DNA of 42,856 nucleotides from Glutinoglossum americanum. Taxonomy: Eukaryota > Ascomycota > Geoglossomycetes > Geoglossales > Geoglossaceae. The position numbers and the translations under genes were made by a program. Below are positions 42,383 to 42,856 of this stretch, in pieces (within the stretch, counting starts at the first letter, position 1; the number at the start of each line of letters is the position of its first letter). The notes below the pieces were generated by a model, which was not told the origin of the DNA, searched no databases, and was given only the letters and a program-made list of their open reading frames with translations. Where the stretch lies: assembly GCA_020080175.1 (NCBI GenBank), contig JAGHQL010000042.1, forward strand, positions 111,532-154,387, written 5' to 3'.

Positions 42383-42781
42383 ATGCGAAAGGTGGAAAAA
42401 ACCGACGCCGAATGGCGTGCCCAGCTCGACCCCGAACAGTACCGAATCCTCCGCCAAGCCGGAACAGAGCGACCTTTCACCGGCGAGTACACCAACACGG
42501 AAGAAGAAGGTACCTACAAGTGTGCCGGTTGTGGCGAACCTCTTTTCACGAACGAAACAAAGTTCCACTCTGGTTGCGGATGGCCGGCCTTCTACGCCCC
42601 GACCGCCGAGGCCGCAGTCGAGGAGCATGTTGATAACTCTTTTGGGATGCGCCGCGTCGAGGTTCTTTGTTCCTCTTGTGGCGGCCACCTGGGACATGTC
42701 TTCCCCGACGCCCCGCACATGCCCGGCGGTCAGCGCTACTGCATCAACTCGAAGAGCCTCGACTTCGATCCCGCCTCCTAA
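42383..42781 (+). CDS. msrB: Peptide-methionine (R)-S-oxide reductase MsrB, bacterial type
   Basis: Encodes 132 residues, complete. MsrB reduces the R form of methionine sulfoxide in proteins, with thioredoxin as the usual donor. The zinc site is present (Cys47-x-x-Cys50 and Cys96-x-x-Cys99), as are SGCGWPAF (Cys65, likely resolving), GGHLGHVF and the catalytic RYCINS (Cys120). Length fits a free-standing MsrB. The wording (TYKCAGCGEPLF, GGQRYCINSKSL) is that of bacterial enzymes; fungal MsrB usually ends with RHCVNS. No intron. A weak purine-rich stretch (AGGAAC) lies about 9 nt before the ATG. Together with the divergent propeller gene it points to bacterial DNA joined to, or transferred into, the fungal sequence. 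Confidence 0.92.
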   Translation: MRKVEKTDAEWRAQLDPEQYRILRQAGTERPFTGEYTNTEEEGTYKCAGCGEPLFTNETKFHSGCGWPAFYAPTAEAAVEEHVDNSFGMRRVEVLCSSCGGHLGHVFPDAPHMPGGQRYCINSKSLDFDPAS

Positions 42782-42856
42782 CCGTGGCGCCGCCTTCCAG
42801 GGCATCCCGCCCTCCAGTGAATTTTTCACATCCTGCCTGCGGACCGGCCGGGCTGG

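Noticed and set aside
41987-42829. 280-residue minus-strand ORF covering msrB
   Set aside because: Its first half is the antisense of msrB. Only the part from 42358 downward reads as a protein, and that is listed as the propeller gene.
1-42856. CRISPR arrays, rRNA and complete tRNA genes
   Set aside because: None seen: the direct repeats found are contiguous minisatellites without spacers, and no rRNA-like or full cloverleaf sequence was recognised.

Overview
The window looks like filamentous ascomycete (Pezizomycotina) DNA with a short stretch of bacterial-looking DNA at its right end. The fungal evidence is a 2EXR/F-box-like ORF, a But2-type secreted protein, a HAD-fused class II terpene cyclase interrupted by two introns of 53 and 57 nt, several orphan intron-like modules (GT...CTAAC...AG, 51-66 nt) and a probable solo LTR. 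Gene density is very low. Only five genes look intact or nearly so; most other open frames are chance products of GC-rich or decayed sequence.

Layout. 1-12.4 kb is GC-rich, gene-poor and full of structure: a 20-bp minisatellite, a 101-bp tandem array, a 36-bp array, segmental duplications, at least seven orphan intron-like modules, one decayed UPF1-like helicase piece and an unusual set of strong inverted repeats. Two hairpin families are present (two copies at 0.9 and 3.4 kb; three copies at 7.6, 9.0 and 11.6 kb), plus a single 30-bp hairpin at 12.44 kb. 12.85-13.6 kb holds an intact 2EXR/F-box-like gene. 13.85-14.44 kb holds a 5' fragment duplicated from a sedolisin gene and cut by a probable solo LTR. 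16.7-18.4 kb holds the complete sedolisin, an intronless kumamolisin-type peptidase without a signal peptide. 19.3-20.9 kb (minus) holds a terpene cyclase with HAD and DxDTT motifs that is whole except for one apparent frameshift. 22.9-23.5 kb (minus) encodes a secreted But2-domain protein. 24-41.7 kb is mostly decayed sequence, with a RIP-like dinucleotide pattern in at least one patch, in which a few gene fossils can be read (an unknown minus-strand gene at 28.9-29.65 kb, a hydrophobic fragment at 36.2 kb, a Cys-rich fragment at 39.9 kb, one ankyrin repeat at 40.5 kb). From about 42.0 kb to the end the sequence reads as bacterial: a truncated beta-propeller-like gene (minus) divergent from a complete msrB (plus).

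How it fits together. There is no operon or obvious gene cluster. The terpene cyclase lacks neighbouring tailoring genes that I can recognise. The most notable signal outside genes is in the hairpins: every transition-type difference I counted between the paired arms gives G.U in a plus-strand RNA, and none gives A.C. That suggests either selection on a folded plus-strand RNA or strand-biased C-to-T change. The bacterial end may be a horizontal transfer or an assembly/contamination join; read depth across 41.8-42.1 kb would decide. All positions and base counts were read by hand, without alignment or database tools.
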